A DNA stretch of 7,448 bases from an uncultured Opitutaceae bacterium (GTDB lineage: Bacteria; Verrucomicrobiota; Verrucomicrobiia; Opitutales; Opitutaceae), in assembly GCA_903885525.1 (NCBI GenBank), contig CAISJA010000497.1, positions 1 through 7,448 of the forward strand, written 5' to 3'. Each line of letters starts with the position of its first letter. The first letter of the stretch is position 1. This document shows, in pieces, positions 6,091 through 7,448 of the stretch. The translations under genes and the position numbers were made by a program. Under the pieces are notes generated by a model, which was given only the letters and a program-made list of their open reading frames with translations, made no database searches and was not told the origin of the DNA.

Positions 6091-7269
6091 ATGAACGATC
6101 TGGTCACACCACTCGCGGCACCGACGGAGGATTCTGTCGCCAGGAAATTTTCAGAAATTTACGGCTGTGCGCCGGCCGTGCTCGCCCGCGCGCCGGGGCG
6201 GGTGGAATTCATCGGCAATCACACCGACTACAACGGCGGGGCGGTGCTGGGGGCGGCGATCAACCGCCAGGTGTGGGTGGCGGCCGGGCCGGGCGAACCG
6301 GGCCGGTTGCGCCTGGCGAGCGCCAGCGCGGAGAGTCGGGTGTGCGAGGTGGCGGCGGCGGGGGTGACGCGGCGCACCGGCGGGGAGGCTTGGGTGAATT
6401 ATCCTCTCGGAGTCTGGCAGGCGCTGGCCTCCTGTGGCCTGCCTCGTCCGGTGGGCGCGGATATTTTCGTGGACACGGACCTGCCAGCGGGGGCGGGGCT
6501 GTCGAGCAGCGCGGCGCTCGAACTCGGCACGGCGCTGGTGCTGCTCCGGCTGGCGGGCGGCGCGATGCCGGCGGCCGAAGTCCTCGCCCAAGTGGCCCGC
6601 CGGGCGGAGAATGAGTTCGTGGGGGTGCCCTGCGGCCTGCTGGACCAGGGGACCATCGCCTGTGCGCAGCCGGGGCGGCTGGTGCACCTGGACTGCCGCG
6701 GCCCGGTGTACCGGTCGGTGCCGTTTCCCGCCGGGGCGGAGCTGCGGCTTTTCGACACGCGCCACCGTCACGCGCTGGTGGACGGGATGTATGCGCGCCG
6801 CCGGGGCGAGTGCGCCGAGGCGGCCCGGCGACTCGGGGTGGAATGGCTCGCGGACCTGACCCCGGCGGAATTCCAATTGCGGGCCGCCGGGCTGCCCGCG
6901 GAACTCCTGCTCCGGGCCCGGCACGTGGTGGAGGAGCAGGCCCGGGTGGCAGGGACCGTGGAGGCCCTGGCGGCGGGCGACCTGCGCCGCGTGGGTGCGC
7001 TGCTGACCGCCTCGCACCGCAGCTCGCAGCATCTGTTTGGCAACACGACCCCGGAGCTGGATTTTCTCGTGGACCGGCTGACCGGGCGGCCGGGCGTGCT
7101 GGGGGCGCGGTTGACGGGCGGCGGCTTCGGCGGGGCGGTCATGGCCTTGGTCACGCCGGAATTTGGGGCCGGGGCGGGCGCTGCGGTGGGGGCGGAATTC
7201 GCGCAGGTTTTCGGGCATGCGCCCGTGGAGTTGGCCCTGGAGGTCGGCGGCGGGGCCGGGCTGCTCTGA
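6091..7269 (+). CDS. galK: Galactokinase-family GHMP sugar kinase
   Basis: This enzyme is predicted to phosphorylate galactose at C1 with ATP, the first committed step of the Leloir pathway. From the ATG at 6091 it has 392 residues, the normal GalK length. Motif 1 is GRVEFIGNHTDYNGG (36-50), motif 2 is the ATP-binding PAGAGLSSSAALE (132-144), the catalytic-base motif is VPCGLLDQ with Asp185, and motif 3 is GARLTGGGFGGAVMAL (338-353). In most galactokinases motif 1 reads GEHTDYN, with the Glu contacting the sugar; here residue 43 is Asn, while His44 and Asp46 are kept. The substrate is therefore probably galactose, but a related sugar is possible. An ATG four codons upstream (6079) is an alternative start. 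The longer open frame reaching into the tRNA is not credible. A weak purine-rich stretch (GGATGG) precedes 6091. No galT, galE, galM or sugar transporter is in view. Confidence 0.92.
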   Translation: MNDLVTPLAAPTEDSVARKFSEIYGCAPAVLARAPGRVEFIGNHTDYNGGAVLGAAINRQVWVAAGPGEPGRLRLASASAESRVCEVAAAGVTRRTGGEAWVNYPLGVWQALASCGLPRPVGADIFVDTDLPAGAGLSSSAALELGTALVLLRLAGGAMPAAEVLAQVARRAENEFVGVPCGLLDQGTIACAQPGRLVHLDCRGPVYRSVPFPAGAELRLFDTRHRHALVDGMYARRRGECAEAARRLGVEWLADLTPAEFQLRAAGLPAELLLRARHVVEEQARVAGTVEALAAGDLRRVGALLTASHRSSQHLFGNTTPELDFLVDRLTGRPGVLGARLTGGGFGGAVMALVTPEFGAGAGAAVGAEFAQVFGHAPVELALEVGGGAGLL

Positions 7270-7288
7270 GGCTGGCGACGTGCCAGGG

Positions 7289-7314
7289 CGGCCGGGCGGC
7301 GTCCGCCGCGGCCG
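7289..7314. terminator. GC-rich hairpin between convergent genes, probable bidirectional terminator
   Basis: CGGCCG (7289-7294) pairs with CGGCCG (7309-7314), and inside it GGCGG (7295-7299) pairs with CCGCC (7303-7307). The result is an 11-bp stem with one bulged base (7308) and a three-base loop. It starts 19 bases after the galK stop and ends just before the stop of the leftward gene. A smaller stem, CTGGC/GCCAG (7272-7286), precedes it. There is no U-tract on either strand. Confidence 0.5.
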
Positions 7315-7316
7315 GG

Positions 7317-7448
7317 TCAGAAAGCAGAGGAGCGGACGAGCTCCTCGGGGGAGTAACGGCGGAAAGATTCGATGGCTTCGTACTCGGCGAGTCCGAGGGT
7401 ATTGTAAGACTGGGCGAGGCGCCGGCTCCGGTCCTCGGTGCGCTGCCA
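7317..7448 (-). CDS. C-terminal end of an unidentified protein (partial)
   Basis: The minus strand from the window edge reads 43 codons without a stop and ends TGA at 7319-7317. The peptide runs from WQRTEDRSRRLAQSYNTLGL to RYSPEELVRSSAF. Its third codon positions are overwhelmingly G or C, as in the other genes here, and the frame ends neatly beside an intergenic hairpin. I take it to be the true 3' end of a gene that begins outside the window. The tail is charged and probably helical. I do not recognise the family and assign no function. It is convergent with galK. Confidence 0.7.
   Translation of the reverse strand, partial: WQRTEDRSRRLAQSYNTLGLAEYEAIESFRRYSPEELVRSSAF

Noticed and set aside
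6151..7218. Minus-strand open frame (355 codons) opposite galK
   Set aside because: It is antisense to the conserved GHMP motifs, has a low-complexity Arg/Pro/His-rich translation and no recognisable start context.
1..7448. CRISPR array, prophage, toxin-antitoxin or retron elements
   Set aside because: No regularly spaced repeats, phage genes, small toxin-like pairs or reverse transcriptase were seen on either strand.

Overview
This window of high-GC DNA carries a DNA-repair gene, a chemoreceptor gene, a large sensor kinase gene, a tRNA and a sugar-kinase gene. No 16S rRNA or other taxonomic marker is present. The style of the Nth, the GNHTDYN-type galactokinase, the scarcity of Shine-Dalgarno sequences and the IS4-type remnant recall Verrucomicrobiota, perhaps Opitutaceae. 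That placement is an inference from memory and was not tested. The FliA-type promoter described below suggests a flagellated, chemotactic cell.

Layout. (i) Positions 1-147 hold the tail of a truncated IS4-like DDE transposase reading frame. It runs in frame into nth (endonuclease III, most likely starting at 197, + strand). (ii) A GC-rich hairpin region (877-940) separates nth from a convergent chemoreceptor gene (953-2917, - strand). (iii) The 261-bp divergent intergenic region (2918-3178) holds a near-perfect sigma-28 promoter for the chemoreceptor. It also holds an AT-rich island with three TTGCAW hexamers around a plausible sigma-70 promoter for the rightward gene. (iv) Positions 3179-5806 encode an 875-residue membrane-anchored hybrid histidine kinase with about three PAS-like domains and a C-terminal receiver. 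(v) tRNA-Val(CAC) lies at 5848-5924 with CCA encoded. (vi) A galactokinase-family gene (6091-7269) follows. (vii) A GC-rich hairpin (7289-7314) precedes the 3' end of an unidentified convergent gene (7317 to the window edge, - strand).

Functional picture. The divergent chemoreceptor and hybrid kinase form a sensory pair by position. The chemoreceptor appears to be driven by the flagellar sigma factor and the kinase by a housekeeping-type promoter. No CheA, CheW, CheR, CheB or DNA-binding response regulator is in view, so their signalling partners must lie elsewhere. nth, the tRNA and galK are housekeeping or metabolic genes with no visible link to the sensory pair.

I see no clearly new multi-gene system. 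The points most worth following up are the sigma-28 promoter, the transposase-nth in-frame junction, the Glu-to-Asn change in the galactokinase sugar-binding motif, the unusual cysteine spacing in Nth, and the TTGCAA repeats at the kinase promoter.
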